Assembly: GCA_036351055.1 (NCBI GenBank) | Contig: JAZBOH010000003.1 | Location: 1 to 50,076 of the forward strand | Origin: JABDPF01 sp036351055 | GTDB lineage: Bacteria > Pseudomonadota > Gammaproteobacteria > Xanthomonadales > SZUA-36 | DNA: 50,076 bases | Direction of reading: 5' to 3' | Shown: positions 1 through 9,259 of the stretch, one piece after another | How the letters are laid out: every line of letters begins with the position of its first letter | How positions within the stretch are numbered: the stretch's first letter is position 1 | Notes under the pieces: generated by a model | The model's input: only the letters and a program-made list of their open reading frames with translations | Told to the model about the DNA's origin: nothing | Databases searched by the model: none | Made by a program: the position numbers and the translations under genes

Positions 1-1215
1 GCCGGTCGCGGCACCGACATCGTGCTCGGCGGCAACCTCGAGGTGGAGCTCAGCCAACTCGGAGACGACGCCGACGATGCCGCTATCGAGGCACACAAGG
101 CCGACTGGCAGCAGCGTCACGAGCAGGTGTTGGCCGCCGGTGGACTGCGCGTGATTGGTACCGAGCGCCATGAGTCGCGGCGTATCGACAACCAGCTGAG
201 GGGCCGTTCCGGCCGCCAGGGCGACCCGGGTTCATCCCGTTTCTACCTGTCGCTGGAAGACAACCTGATGCGCATTTTTGCCTCCGACCGCATGTCCCTG
301 CTGATGCAGCGCTTCGGCATGAAAGAAGACGAGGCGATCGAGGCCGGCATGCTCAACCGCGCCATCGAAAACGCGCAGCGCAAGGTGGAATCGCACAACT
401 TCGACGTGCGTAAACACCTGCTGGACTACGACGACGTGGCCAACGACCAGCGCCGCGTGGTTTACAGCCAGCGCAACGAGCTGATGGAAGCCGATGAAAT
501 TGGCGACACCATCCGCGAAATGCGGCACGAAGTGTTCGAAGACGTGGTCAGCCAGTTCATCCCGCCGGGCAGTATCGACGAGCAGTGGGAAGTGCCTGCG
601 CTCGAGCAGGCGCTGGAAGGCGAGTTCGGCATCGATGTCCCCGTGGGCGAGTGGCTGAAAACCGACGCAAACGTGCACGAGGAAGTGCTGCGTACCCGGA
701 TTGTCGACGAAGTCGACAAACACTTCGATGCGAAGGAAGAGTCAACCGGCCCCGAAGTGATGCGCCACTTCGAAAAAGCCCTGATGCTGAACGTGCTCGA
801 CCAGAAATGGAAAGACCACCTGGCCAGCATGGACTACCTGCGCCAGGGCATCGGCTTGCGCGGCTACGCCCAGAAACAGCCCATGCAGGAGTACAAGCGC
901 GAATCGTACGAGATGTTCACCCAGCTACTGGACAACATCAAGCACGAGGTCATCCGTGTCCTGGCGAGGGTACAGGTCAAGGCCGAGGAAGATGTTGAAG
1001 CCGTCGAAGAGCAGAGGCGGACCGAAGCGCCGATGCAGTTCAAGCATGAACAGGCGACGTCAACGGGCGTTGGTGGTGGCGCTGCCGCACCGGAAGGCGA
1101 AGGGCAGCAGCCGGTCGAGCCGTTTGTCAGGGAAGGAAGAAAAGTAGGGCGGAATGAGCCTTGTCCCTGTGGATCGGGGCAGAAGTATAAGCATTGTCAT
1201 GGGAAGTTCAGTTAG
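1..1215 (+). CDS. secA: SecA preprotein translocase ATPase, C-terminal part (5' cut by window)
   Basis: SecA is the cytoplasmic ATPase that pushes unfolded preproteins through SecYEG. The reading frame is open from base 1, so the gene starts outside the window. Its first residues AGRGTDIVLGGN are the hallmark motif of the second helicase domain, and RRIDNQLRGRSGRQGDPG (conserved motif VI region) follows at about residues 60-78. The helical scaffold and wing follow. After a low-complexity linker, the end carries the zinc-binding SEC-C motif with CPCGSG and KYKHCHG, which binds SecB and phospholipid. About 404 residues are present of an expected ~900. The stop is TAG at 1213-1215. In many gammaproteobacteria mutT, yacG, zapD or coaE follow secA. 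Here a glycan cluster lies between secA and coaE. Confidence 0.98.
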   Translation, partial: AGRGTDIVLGGNLEVELSQLGDDADDAAIEAHKADWQQRHEQVLAAGGLRVIGTERHESRRIDNQLRGRSGRQGDPGSSRFYLSLEDNLMRIFASDRMSLLMQRFGMKEDEAIEAGMLNRAIENAQRKVESHNFDVRKHLLDYDDVANDQRRVVYSQRNELMEADEIGDTIREMRHEVFEDVVSQFIPPGSIDEQWEVPALEQALEGEFGIDVPVGEWLKTDANVHEEVLRTRIVDEVDKHFDAKEESTGPEVMRHFEKALMLNVLDQKWKDHLASMDYLRQGIGLRGYAQKQPMQEYKRESYEMFTQLLDNIKHEVIRVLARVQVKAEEDVEAVEEQRRTEAPMQFKHEQATSTGVGGGAAAPEGEGQQPVEPFVREGRKVGRNEPCPCGSGQKYKHCHGKFS

Positions 1216-1328
1216 TAGACCGGATTCTGTTCGGCTTGAGTTCACTATTCTTCTGAATACTACTTAGGTTGACGGCATGCGGTATGCGCGCACCGAGTGG
1301 TCGAATTTTACTGGCTAAACGCAAAGGT

Positions 1329-2075
1329 TCACATTCCGACTAGGCGCGCAATGTAAACCACACACCAAGTCTCCACGCTGGGTGCATTACCAGTCATCCA
1401 CTCTTCGACCTTCAGGAGCTCAAACCCGGAGTCGACGAGTAAGGTCTCAATTTCAGGCTGAAACAAGTACCTCATCGGGTGCAATTCTGAAAACTCGTTC
1501 CAGGTCTCTTTTTCTTTCACGAAGACTTGGAAACTCACGTCTACACGGTGCAATTCAGGAAGTACTTTCGGTTCGGCAATTCTCACGACTATGAGGTCGC
1601 CATCCTCAATGCGCCTTATCCTTAATTCTGGTTTTTGGTGCACTACCGCTGGGCCATGCCAGCAATCGAAGATCATCAGCCCACCAGGCTCCAAGTGCTC
1701 ATGAATATTTTTCAGAGCTGCGCGCAACTGGTTTTCCTCGGTTAAATAGCTGAAGACGTGGAAAAGAGCAGTTACCGCTTGGAAGCGCCTGCCCAGTTGG
1801 AAATTGCATATGTCACCGACATGAAACTCCATTCCGGAGTGGTGGGCTTTTGCCAGTGCAACCATGGCTTCCGACCGGTCTACACCTACCATGTCGAACC
1901 CTTCGTCGAAGAGGAGTTCGGCATGGCGACCAGTTCCGCAACCGATGTCCAGCAATTTGCAGGGTGCTGAACCGAACCGGTCAATGAGTTTGGCTACATA
2001 GCGGGTTTCCGCAGAGTAGTCTTTATCTTTGTTGAGCAAGTCGTAGTATCGGGCGTAAGAATCAAAGACACTCAT
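1329..2075 (-). CDS. class I SAM-dependent methyltransferase
   Basis: This 248-residue protein has the Rossmann-fold motif I LLDIGCGTGR at residues 41-50, then an acidic residue ending strand 2 (GVDRS) and a GGLMIFDCWHG post-motif, all typical of small-molecule class I methyltransferases. The substrate cannot be read from sequence. It is the last gene of a three-gene minus-strand unit (cupin, aminotransferase, methyltransferase) and overlaps the aminotransferase by 4 bases, which suggests translational coupling. N- or O-methylation of the amino sugar made by the upstream aminotransferase is a reasonable guess. It ends 113 bases from the end of secA, convergent with it. I see no clear terminator in that gap. 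Confidence 0.85.
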   Translation of the reverse strand: MSVFDSYARYYDLLNKDKDYSAETRYVAKLIDRFGSAPCKLLDIGCGTGRHAELLFDEGFDMVGVDRSEAMVALAKAHHSGMEFHVGDICNFQLGRRFQAVTALFHVFSYLTEENQLRAALKNIHEHLEPGGLMIFDCWHGPAVVHQKPELRIRRIEDGDLIVVRIAEPKVLPELHRVDVSFQVFVKEKETWNEFSELHPMRYLFQPEIETLLVDSGFELLKVEEWMTGNAPSVETWCVVYIARLVGM

Positions 2076-3181
2076 TTCAAAATATCCCGTACTACTTCGG
2101 CCACCCGCGTAAGATCTTCGTTGCCTGTGCCGAGGCCACTTGGAAGGTAGAGGCCCCGGCGTGCCAGTCGCTCCGCGACAGGGCAGGTCTCGTCGCCGGC
2201 CAGACCCATCTTTACCAACACAGGTTGTTCGTGCATAGGCCAGAAAAAAGGACGGGCGCCTACGTCTGCCTGTGCCAGTCGTCCTATCATTTCAGCAGCG
2301 TCCAAAGAGCAGGAATCCCTCAGAACGATGCCGTACACCCAATAGATGTTCTCGGCGTAATCCGTTACGGGGAGCGGCAGTTGCAGATGTTCCTGATCAC
2401 AGAACGCATCATTGTAGAACTTTCCGATCTCACGTTTTCTTGCAACCGACGTGTCTAGCCTTTCCAGTTGCGCAATCCCAAGGGCCGCCTGCAGGTTAGT
2501 CATCCGGTAGTTCCAGCCTAGTTCCTCATGCACAAACCGTTGGCTAGTCTGGAAACATAAGTTTCGTTTGCTGCGACAGCGCTCGGCCAGTTCTTCATCA
2601 TCGGTGACAATCATCCCCCCTTCACCGGTAGTCACGTGCTTGTTGGGGTAGAAGCTGAACGTGCTTAGGTCACCGAAGCTGCCGCACGCTCGATCAGTGT
2701 AGGTTTGACCAATCAGTTCTGCGGCGTCCTCGATAAGCCGTAGTCCATGATGGCTAACCAGGTCAAGGAGGGGATCCATATCGACAGGAAGGCCGTAAAT
2801 GTGGACGGCCATCACGGCCCTTGTGCGGGCTGTGATTTTTTGCTCAACCTCGTCAATGCGCATATTCCAGGTTTCAGGGTCGCAATCGACGAACACCGGT
2901 CGCGCGCCTGCCCGCACGATTTGGTGAACACAGGAAATGATTGTGAAAGTCGGTACAATCACTTCATCACCAGGGCTGATTCTCAGGACATCGACGGCAA
3001 TATCCAGTGCCGCTGTGCCATTGCATACAGCGATGCCGAATTTCCGCCCCACGTGACTCGCCATCTGCTGTTCGAATTCTCGGACGAACTGACCCTCAGA
3101 GCTGATCCAGCCGGTTTCGATGCATCGGCTGAGCAACTCCTTTTCACGTACCCCGAGATTGGGCAGGTTCACTGGTATCAT
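2072..3181 (-). CDS. DegT/DnrJ/EryC1/StrS-family aminotransferase, perosamine-synthase-like
   Basis: This 369-residue PLP enzyme belongs to the family that aminates keto sugars bound to nucleotides, giving amino-deoxy sugars for O-antigens and protein glycans. Family marks are SRCIETGWISSEG near the N-terminus, NGTAALDIAV (phosphate binding), IIEDAAE-like LIEDAAELIGQ, and FSFYPNKHVTTGEGG, whose lysine (about residue 181) should form the Schiff base. The overall pattern recalls GDP-perosamine synthase (RfbE/Per), but the GDP-mannose dehydratase needed for that route is not in the window, so the exact sugar is unproven. It overlaps the cupin gene upstream by 4 bases and the methyltransferase downstream by 4 bases, forming one operon. 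Confidence 0.88.
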   Translation of the reverse strand: MIPVNLPNLGVREKELLSRCIETGWISSEGQFVREFEQQMASHVGRKFGIAVCNGTAALDIAVDVLRISPGDEVIVPTFTIISCVHQIVRAGARPVFVDCDPETWNMRIDEVEQKITARTRAVMAVHIYGLPVDMDPLLDLVSHHGLRLIEDAAELIGQTYTDRACGSFGDLSTFSFYPNKHVTTGEGGMIVTDDEELAERCRSKRNLCFQTSQRFVHEELGWNYRMTNLQAALGIAQLERLDTSVARKREIGKFYNDAFCDQEHLQLPLPVTDYAENIYWVYGIVLRDSCSLDAAEMIGRLAQADVGARPFFWPMHEQPVLVKMGLAGDETCPVAERLARRGLYLPSGLGTGNEDLTRVAEVVRDILK

Positions 3182-3618
3182 GTCACTGCACTTTTAAACA
3201 CGACTTCGGATGCGTCGACACCTTCAAAACGGGTTTTGTCCTCGTCACCCGCATAAGGCCCCTGTTTCACTTCAATTATTTCAGTCTCTTCCAACACCTC
3301 AAAGCCATGACCACCACTGGCTAGGAGGATGATGTCTCCGGCTTCCAGGATGGCACTCTCAACATAAACTGCATCATCCGAATATAGATCGACCCTGAGC
3401 TTGCCGGATCGGATGATCAGAACTTCCCGTGTGAAATGAACTTTCCGGGCGACCGGGTTGTGGACATGCGGTGGAATCATATGTCCCGTGGGCCGCCTCA
3501 TGTAGCCAATCTGTTGGGAGTAATCGTCAGGTGTGAAGAACTCGATACCGTCTTTTTCAAAAGACTTACGGATAATCAGGGCGAGTTCGATGCCGTTATA
3601 GTTGATTTTATCGATCAT
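3178..3618 (-). CDS. cupin-fold protein of sugar-biosynthesis type
   Basis: This 146-residue protein carries a single cupin barrel. PPHVHNP (H51, H53) and a second strand pair with GDIILLASGGHGFEVLEE supply the usual metal-binding histidines. Small cupins in this position next to StrS-type aminotransferases are often sugar epimerases or isomerases, or helper proteins. The exact reaction cannot be assigned. It is the first gene of the minus-strand operon 1329-3618. A TATAAT box lies about 36 bases upstream of the ATG on the minus strand. Confidence 0.75.
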   Translation of the reverse strand: MIDKINYNGIELALIIRKSFEKDGIEFFTPDDYSQQIGYMRRPTGHMIPPHVHNPVARKVHFTREVLIIRSGKLRVDLYSDDAVYVESAILEAGDIILLASGGHGFEVLEETEIIEVKQGPYAGDEDKTRFEGVDASEVVFKSAVT

Positions 3619-3653
3619 GCTCCGCTGTGAACTTTAAGGGTGACAAGTACCCG

Positions 3654-3659
3654 ATTATA
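3654..3659 (-). promoter_or_regulatory. probable -10 box for the cupin–aminotransferase–methyltransferase operon
   Basis: A perfect TATAAT on the minus strand sits about 36 bases before the cupin ATG, giving a predicted short leader of about 30 bases. No convincing -35 hexamer lies 16-18 bases further upstream, so the promoter may be weak or activator dependent. It lies in the 260-base divergent gap 3619-3878, which must also hold the start signals for the flippase gene. Confidence 0.4.
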
Positions 3660-3878
3660 CCGCCATGGCCTTCTGTATTTCCTGTCATTGCCTTCCACGC
3701 AATATCCCCAGTCTCGACTTGTTCGCCAAAATGCTCTTTGTTGTGAAAAATTGAGGTCTGCATTCTCTGTTTGTAATGTATAGAATCTAGTCTTTCAATC
3801 TATAACGGAAATAATCGATTACCACCGCTATTGACCCTCTTGTCACTTCAGTAATACAGGAAACCAGCGCTTAACTGA

Positions 3879-5309
3879 ATGTCTAATTTTCATATCTCCC
3901 TGAAGTGGTCTTTTCTGGGCGAAATTGTTTCAAAAGCAATTTCTCCGTTGATCCTAATTGTTCTTGCCCGCCTACTTACGCCAGAAGACTTCGGTGTCGT
4001 TGTGGCGGCAACCATGGTCATCAGTTTTTCTCAGTTTATCTGGGAGGCAGGGCTTGGGAAAGCCATCATTCAATACCAGGGAGCGAGGGATCCTGCGGCA
4101 AATGCGGCATTCTGGATAAATGTATTGCTTGGTGTAATCGTTGCATTGGGCTTGATGTTTAGTGCAGGGTTTATTGCAGAGAGCGTCTTTAGAGACAGCC
4201 GTGTTACAACTGTGCTGCAGGTTATGTCTTTACAGGTCGTCTTCTCTGCAATTGGAGCAGTGCACTCAGCCTTGCTTCAAAAAGACATGAAGTTCAAGAA
4301 GCTATTTTGGGTCCGCATTGCCACAACGCTTACGCCTGCGCTTGTCTCGATACCGATGGCAATTTCCGGCTGGGGTTATTGGGCTCTAGTGGGTGGTTCT
4401 TTGACCGGTCAGCTATTGCAATTTTTTACACTTTGGGTTGTGAGCACGTGGCGCCCGAAACTCAGTTTCGATTTTGGAATCGCAAAGGACTTGGTGAAAT
4501 TTGGTCGTTGGGTTGCAGCAACAGCCGTATTGGGGTGGTTTTTCAACTGGGCTGACTCTTTAGCGGTTGGTGCTTTTCTTAGTTCCAAAGAGTTAGGACT
4601 TTATCGCACGGGTAACGCGTTCGTTCAGATGATATATTCCATCATATTCGGTTCCTTGTTGCCTGTGCTGTACAGTCATCTCGCAAACTTCTCTAAAGAC
4701 CTTGAAGCGATTCGAAATATCCTGATCCAGGTTATTCAAATGATGACCTTTCTTTCATTGCCTCTCGCAGCGATCTTATTTGCAAATTCGGAGGTCATCG
4801 AAACCCTGGTTTTTGGATTCCAGTGGAGTGGCATTGGTCTGATAGTTTCAGTCATGAGTTTAGTACACGGCATAGCGTGGATTGTAGGGGCTAATGGTGA
4901 GGTATTTCGCGCAATTGGATTGCCAGCTATCGAAACCAGAATTCTAGCGATTTCTGTGTTGATCTACACTATTGGTTATCTAGTAAGCATTCAATTCGGT
5001 TTTGAGACCTTTATTTGGGCGCGGCTAGGGTTGACTCTTGTTGGAGTTATGCTGCAATTGTGGTTTCTTGATAGAGTATTGGCTATCCGCATGGCCCCAA
5101 TTATCAAATACGCGTCAACTCTATTTGCAATATGTGCATTTTCTGTCTTGGTTGTTTTCCAGCTTGATTTACAACAACGTCGATTCGGTATGTTACTTGA
5201 GTCTACTCTGAGTGTGGTATTGGTGATCGTGCCTTTGCTATTTCTTGAAAGAAGAAATTTGTTGCCAATTTTAGCTGAAATCATTCGTAAATCGATTCGT
5301 TCCAGTTAA
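3879..5309 (+). CDS. Wzx-type lipopolysaccharide/oligosaccharide flippase (MOP superfamily)
   Basis: This 476-residue, very hydrophobic protein has roughly 12-14 membrane segments and the N-terminal pattern ARLLTPEDFGVVVAATMVISFSQF seen in polysaccharide-transporter (PST/MviN-like) flippases. Such proteins move undecaprenyl-diphosphate-linked oligosaccharides from the inner to the outer leaflet of the cytoplasmic membrane. It is the first plus-strand gene of the glycan cluster, divergent from the cupin operon. Its DNA is clearly more AT-rich than the surrounding housekeeping genes. No polymerase gene follows, which matters for the expected product. Confidence 0.9.
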   Translation: MSNFHISLKWSFLGEIVSKAISPLILIVLARLLTPEDFGVVVAATMVISFSQFIWEAGLGKAIIQYQGARDPAANAAFWINVLLGVIVALGLMFSAGFIAESVFRDSRVTTVLQVMSLQVVFSAIGAVHSALLQKDMKFKKLFWVRIATTLTPALVSIPMAISGWGYWALVGGSLTGQLLQFFTLWVVSTWRPKLSFDFGIAKDLVKFGRWVAATAVLGWFFNWADSLAVGAFLSSKELGLYRTGNAFVQMIYSIIFGSLLPVLYSHLANFSKDLEAIRNILIQVIQMMTFLSLPLAAILFANSEVIETLVFGFQWSGIGLIVSVMSLVHGIAWIVGANGEVFRAIGLPAIETRILAISVLIYTIGYLVSIQFGFETFIWARLGLTLVGVMLQLWFLDRVLAIRMAPIIKYASTLFAICAFSVLVVFQLDLQQRRFGMLLESTLSVVLVIVPLLFLERRNLLPILAEIIRKSIRSS

Positions 5310-5581
5310 AGCAATTCTGACAATATAAGCCGGATGATCATTACATGGTCTTGGGCGACAGCTTTATTGAAAACAAGGAGGAAGTTAAATTGTTATTTGA
5401 CAACTACTTTGGAACATGTGTTCTATGAAAAACCGAAGTGTCAGAGGCAGAACATCAAAGAGGCCCAGAATTGCCAGCGGTTGAATAGAAGCATTGGAAT
5501 GTACGGCCGCCATGATCGGGAAACCTTGGAAGACTGAAAGTTGAAGAGATGAACAATGAGTCTTGTTAAAGAGGCCAATTC
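5310..5581. other. 272-base gap without a convincing gene
   Basis: The gap between the flippase and the next methyltransferase holds only short open stretches. One (5321-5401, plus strand) reads QYKPDDHYMVLGDSF and about 13 more residues before a stop. It has protein-like composition but cannot be assigned. A 67-codon frame from 5334 has unlikely composition and is not called. The gap may be the scar of a lost gene. Confidence 0.3.
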
Positions 5582-6352
5582 ATGAACTTGGTGGATAACA
5601 CTAAAGAACATCGCGAACAGCGAGAACAGGAAGAGGAATATTCCTTTCCCTACCACTTTGCATCTAGGTTCCACCCGTCATTCCAGACCGGGTTTATCGA
5701 TTATTGGGCGATGAACTATAACCTTACATTAGAACTTGTGATAGACCTGGTGTCTCGGGAACACCCATCGTCACTAGTCGACATAGGTTGCGGCGAGGGT
5801 CGTCTGACGCATGAGTTAAACCAGGCATTTCCAGAAATGACAGTAGTAGGGGTCGACTATTCACCTCAATCAATTTGTCTCGCAAACACGCTGGTCCCAA
5901 ATGCCAAGTTTCATCAGACCGATATTACGGGTGAGCACTCGCTCGGGAAATTCAAGGCAGCAGTTCTTATGGAGGTTTTCGAGCATATCCCCGATGCAGA
6001 GTTACAAAATTTTGCTCGTGCGACCGCCGAATTAGTGGCCGCTAATGGATTACTTATCGTTACAGTACCTCACAAAAACAAACCTCTGGAATACAAGCAT
6101 TTTCGTCACTACACGACACAGACACTGGATGCATATTTCGGTCCCTACTTTAAGTCCGAGAGAGTGTATTTTCTTGAAAAAACTGGGTGGTTAAACAGGC
6201 TTCTAAACAAACTTGTTGCCAATAGAGTCTACGTCCTTAACAGTCCGCGACTGCTTAATGCTATTTATCAAACATATAGAAACCAGATTTTTCGATGCAG
6301 CGGTGAAGACAAATGTTCTCGTATAGCCGTTTGCTATAGACGTTCGGAATAG
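5582..6352 (+). CDS. class I SAM-dependent methyltransferase
   Basis: This 256-residue protein has SAM motif I LVDIGCGEG at residues 65-73, the acidic strand-2 end VVGVDYS and the motif EVFEHIPDAELQNF typical of UbiE/Coq5-like small-molecule methyltransferases (methyltransferase_11/23 type). The N-terminus up to residue 30 is highly charged. The substrate is unknown. By context it is a sugar or lipid-linked glycan. It is followed by a glycosyltransferase after only 4 bases, so the two are probably co-translated. Confidence 0.85.
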   Translation: MNLVDNTKEHREQREQEEEYSFPYHFASRFHPSFQTGFIDYWAMNYNLTLELVIDLVSREHPSSLVDIGCGEGRLTHELNQAFPEMTVVGVDYSPQSICLANTLVPNAKFHQTDITGEHSLGKFKAAVLMEVFEHIPDAELQNFARATAELVAANGLLIVTVPHKNKPLEYKHFRHYTTQTLDAYFGPYFKSERVYFLEKTGWLNRLLNKLVANRVYVLNSPRLLNAIYQTYRNQIFRCSGEDKCSRIAVCYRRSE

Positions 6353-6356
6353 GAAT

Positions 6357-7358
6357 TTGCACAAGAAAGACAACTTGACCCTATCGGTCATCATTCCCAC
6401 TCGCAACAGGGCGGACTTTCTCGAAATCGCCTTGGAATCAATAGGACAACAAAGTGCGTCCAAAGACAGGTTCGAGACACTGGTCATCGATAATGGATCG
6501 ACCGATCACACCCGTGCCGTGGTTGATAAAATTAGGGGTAAAATCTCCAATCTCAAGTATTTCCACGAGCCTCAACCCGGACTGCACTCAGGTCGCCACC
6601 GAGGCCTGAGGGAGTCGATGGGAGATGTACTCGTTTACGCCGATGACGATATTCGCGCTATGCCATCTTGGCTATCCACGCTGAGTGAAGTCTTTGCCGA
6701 TCCACGCGTTGCTATGGCGGGCGGCAACAACTATCCCGATTTTCTGGGGGCTGTGCCCGCCTGGCTTGAGAGGCTTTGGGCAAGACCAGTTTATGGCGGG
6801 CAGATGATAGGCCAACTCAGCATACTTTCCCTGCCTGAGGGTCGGCGTGAAATGGACCCGCTTCTCGTGTGGGGATGCAATTTTTCCATTCGGCGGCAGG
6901 TCCTGCTAGATGCAGGAGGATTCCACCCCGATGCGATGCCAAAGGAGCATAGCTGGTTTCGCGGGGATGGAGAGACACATGTGTCGCAGTATGTGAAAGA
7001 CAACGGACTCCGTTGTATCTTTGATTCTGGTGCAAGCGTGTACCACGCGGTGACGCCGGAACGTATGACGATCGCTTATTTCAGGCAGCGTGCATTCAAC
7101 CAGGGAATTTCGGATTCCTACACCGCCCTCCGGAAGTCCTCGCGGCCGAGCCGTGTAACCGCCTGGATGCGATTGAGCAGAATGCAGCTGGCAAAGAGGT
7201 TACGAGGCTTGTTAGGCAGAGAATTCGAGAATTCGGTTCTCGAACAGGTTAATGCCGAACAGATGAGAGGCTATATTGAAGGCTTTAGATACCACCAGCG
7301 CCTTTATTTCGAGATGCCGGAGGTACGGGATTGGGTTGACCAGCCAAACTATTGGTGA
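6357..7358 (+). CDS. family 2 glycosyltransferase
   Basis: This 333-residue GT-A protein opens with LSVIIPTRNRADFLEIALESI and has a nucleotide-sugar/metal site VYADDDIRAMPSWL at about residues 98-111, where the DDD is the usual DxD motif. A later segment with GCNFSIRR and HSWFRGDGE corresponds to the acceptor side, where the family usually has its catalytic base. It has no membrane segments and should act on the cytoplasmic face of the inner membrane, adding one sugar to the lipid-linked chain. The start is TTG at 6357, 4 bases after the methyltransferase stop. No ATG gives a better N-terminus. Confidence 0.88.
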   Translation: MHKKDNLTLSVIIPTRNRADFLEIALESIGQQSASKDRFETLVIDNGSTDHTRAVVDKIRGKISNLKYFHEPQPGLHSGRHRGLRESMGDVLVYADDDIRAMPSWLSTLSEVFADPRVAMAGGNNYPDFLGAVPAWLERLWARPVYGGQMIGQLSILSLPEGRREMDPLLVWGCNFSIRRQVLLDAGGFHPDAMPKEHSWFRGDGETHVSQYVKDNGLRCIFDSGASVYHAVTPERMTIAYFRQRAFNQGISDSYTALRKSSRPSRVTAWMRLSRMQLAKRLRGLLGREFENSVLEQVNAEQMRGYIEGFRYHQRLYFEMPEVRDWVDQPNYW

Positions 7359-7552
7359 CCCAATCTGAAATTTATCAAGTGCTCAGTTTCACGTTTCCCA
7401 GTTTTTCCCATTTCTGAGCTCGACAATTAATCTTTTTCAATCGCCCCGCTATCTGGAAAATTCGCGAGATGAAAAGATGAAGACACCCTTCTCAAGGCTG
7501 TTTAACATTGTATGACTGCCTTATTCATCAAAGTGTTATTCTCCATTTCCTT

Positions 7553-8764
7553 ATGAAAACAACAAAGACAGATTTTGTGGCCAGGCCTCAGGGAAAAGTC
7601 GGCGAAAAAATCATCGGTCAGATTACCCTCATCCATCCTGAGGGTAATTTCAACAACAACCCGCACCTGTCAACAGTAATCGAGATGTTGTGTGAGTCGG
7701 GTTGCCACATCGACATTCACGCTCTCAGAAGAAAGTGCTTTCAAGGATCACCCCATCCCGACGCGCAAGTAAACATGCCGAATAAATATTTGGTTCGCAT
7801 GGTTCTTATACTATCCCGCTTTTATTGGGGCCACTTCTTCGCATACCTTCTTTGCCGGCTACAATTTTCACGAATCCAGTCGGGTCTCATTATTGGGGTA
7901 GATGCTGATGGTGCGGTAATTGCGTCCATACTTGGGAACATTTACCAGATACCCACAGCTTTGTTTTCCTATGAGATCTTCGCTTCCTCGGAGATTGGTG
8001 AATTGCGAAAGGCACCCGAAATCCGAGCCTGTCAAGACATTGAATTTGCAGTTGTACAGGACCGAAAGAGGGGTGAGATTTTATCGAAAGAAAATGAAAT
8101 CGACCCCGGGAAACTCATTTATATGCCCGTGGCTGCCAGGCGTTCGTTGTCTACGACACCGGGGTGGCTTCGAAAGGAGTTGAAGATTGGTCGTGAAAAG
8201 AAAATCGCGCTGTTCATCGGTTCGCTTGAGAAGTGGAGCGGGTTTGACCGCGTCTTGGACACACTACCCCTGTGGCCTTCGGACTGGTGTCTTGTGGTGC
8301 ATGACAGGTATGGCATGAGTGGAGCTGAGGTTAGTCGGTATTCTCAGAAAAGTACCGGAAACCTCTTTTTCTCCACCCGTTCTTTTTCTACCAATGATGA
8401 ATTGGCCAGGATCATGGGCGATGCAGATCTAGGCATTGCGCTATATTGCCCGGACTACGAAACCCCTTACACCGGGTTAAATATTGAGAACATCGGCCTT
8501 TCATCGGGGAAAATCGCCACTTTTCTACGATTTGGCGTGCCGGTCTTAGTCAATCAAATTGGTGAGATGGCTGATCTCATTGTCAGCGACGAACTGGGAT
8601 ACTTGGTCTGTTCGCCGGAAGAAATTTCAACCGTGTTAAAAAATGCAGGAAAGAAGGAAGTTGAAGCCATTGAGCGTTGTCGTTCATTTTTCGATAGTCA
8701 TTTGTCCGTGGAGTCGACTTGGGTTGATTTTTTTGGGCGAGTAAAGCAAGTCCTGCGGCAGTGA
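7553..8764 (+). CDS. GT4-like glycosyltransferase
   Basis: The protein is about 403 residues from the ATG at 7553. An in-frame TTG at 7508 would add 15 unconvincing residues. The fold pattern is GT-B: an N-terminal half with ITLIHPEGNFNNNPHLSTVIEML, and a C-terminal nucleotide-sugar half with LFIGSLEKWSGFDRVLDTL, GLSSGKIATFLRFGVPVLV and EMADLIVSDELGYLV. The classical E-x7-E motif is not clear, so the retaining GT4 assignment is by overall pattern. It probably adds one sugar in the cluster's oligosaccharide. A gap of about 190 bases with no gene separates it from the GT2 gene upstream. Confidence 0.75.
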   Translation: MKTTKTDFVARPQGKVGEKIIGQITLIHPEGNFNNNPHLSTVIEMLCESGCHIDIHALRRKCFQGSPHPDAQVNMPNKYLVRMVLILSRFYWGHFFAYLLCRLQFSRIQSGLIIGVDADGAVIASILGNIYQIPTALFSYEIFASSEIGELRKAPEIRACQDIEFAVVQDRKRGEILSKENEIDPGKLIYMPVAARRSLSTTPGWLRKELKIGREKKIALFIGSLEKWSGFDRVLDTLPLWPSDWCLVVHDRYGMSGAEVSRYSQKSTGNLFFSTRSFSTNDELARIMGDADLGIALYCPDYETPYTGLNIENIGLSSGKIATFLRFGVPVLVNQIGEMADLIVSDELGYLVCSPEEISTVLKNAGKKEVEAIERCRSFFDSHLSVESTWVDFFGRVKQVLRQ

Positions 8765-9259
8765 ATCCAGAAAAGATGAGCAATGCAAATTTGCAATTGA
8801 GAACAGTCAGTGGGATCAAAGCGATAGGAGCCTACTGAAGCATAAGTTGATGTGACCCAATTTGGATTTCTAACGGTAGTAGGATTAATCAAAGTTGCCT
8901 GCCTGGCGGAAGATTTCCGAAATCTACATGCTGGCTTTTTGTTGTTTCAAGATGCATGAGGTCGGTTCAGTTGAATACCTTTTAGCATCGCAAATTCTGA
9001 ACTCACCCTGACCTTTTCTTCACAATTGCCAGCAAAGACAATGTTGGATATAGGTGGTGGATCTGGCTCGTAGTCACGGTGTAGGCGGGGCACTCCACTG
9101 GAAGAATCGAATCTTTATCGAGTGTCTAAAATGAAAACGCCATTTGCTGCAGAACTGAGGTGGCTAGGTTTCGACTGGGTGAGTACAATCACTTTCAGGG
9201 TGAATTTGCCGTGCTAGCCACCTTCGCACTGTCGAGTAAAATTACCGAACCAGCCGATT
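8765..9259. other. 495-base gap holding a methyltransferase-like remnant
   Basis: No intact gene is visible. The stretch is AT-rich, with stops in all frames. The only protein-like signal is the fragment listed separately at 8975-9070. No terminator hairpin or clear promoter was recognised. Confidence 0.5.
8975..9070 (+). pseudogene. possible remnant of a SAM methyltransferase (motif I only)
   Basis: An open stretch of 32 codons between a TGA (8972) and a TAG (9071) ends with LPAKTMLDIGGGSGS, an excellent match to class I methyltransferase motif I with the usual preceding basic residue. The same frame continues after the TAG for about 45 more codons without recognisable motifs. The fragment lies just before an intact FkbM methyltransferase whose own motif reads FRPKTVLDIGVATG. 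A decayed gene, possibly left by replacement or duplication, is the simplest reading, but the fragment is short and could be chance. Confidence 0.35.

Noticed and set aside
3619..3878. JUMPstart/ops element in front of the glycan genes
   Set aside because: No GGCGGTAG core was found on either strand of the divergent gap.
5321..5401. Short frame with PDDHYMVLGDSF, resembling a signal peptidase or SGNH motif
   Set aside because: Only 27 codons and one weak motif. It could be a scar, but chance is as likely.
5334..5537. 67-codon frame between flippase and methyltransferase
   Set aside because: Composition (many Arg, Cys, Asn) is unlike a real protein, and no motif or ribosome site supports it.
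7356..8881. Similar short strings near 7356 and 8859 (TGACCCAATYTG) as a direct repeat flanking the GT4 gene
   Set aside because: Only about 12-13 bases are shared with mismatches beyond. Too short to claim attachment sites or target duplications.
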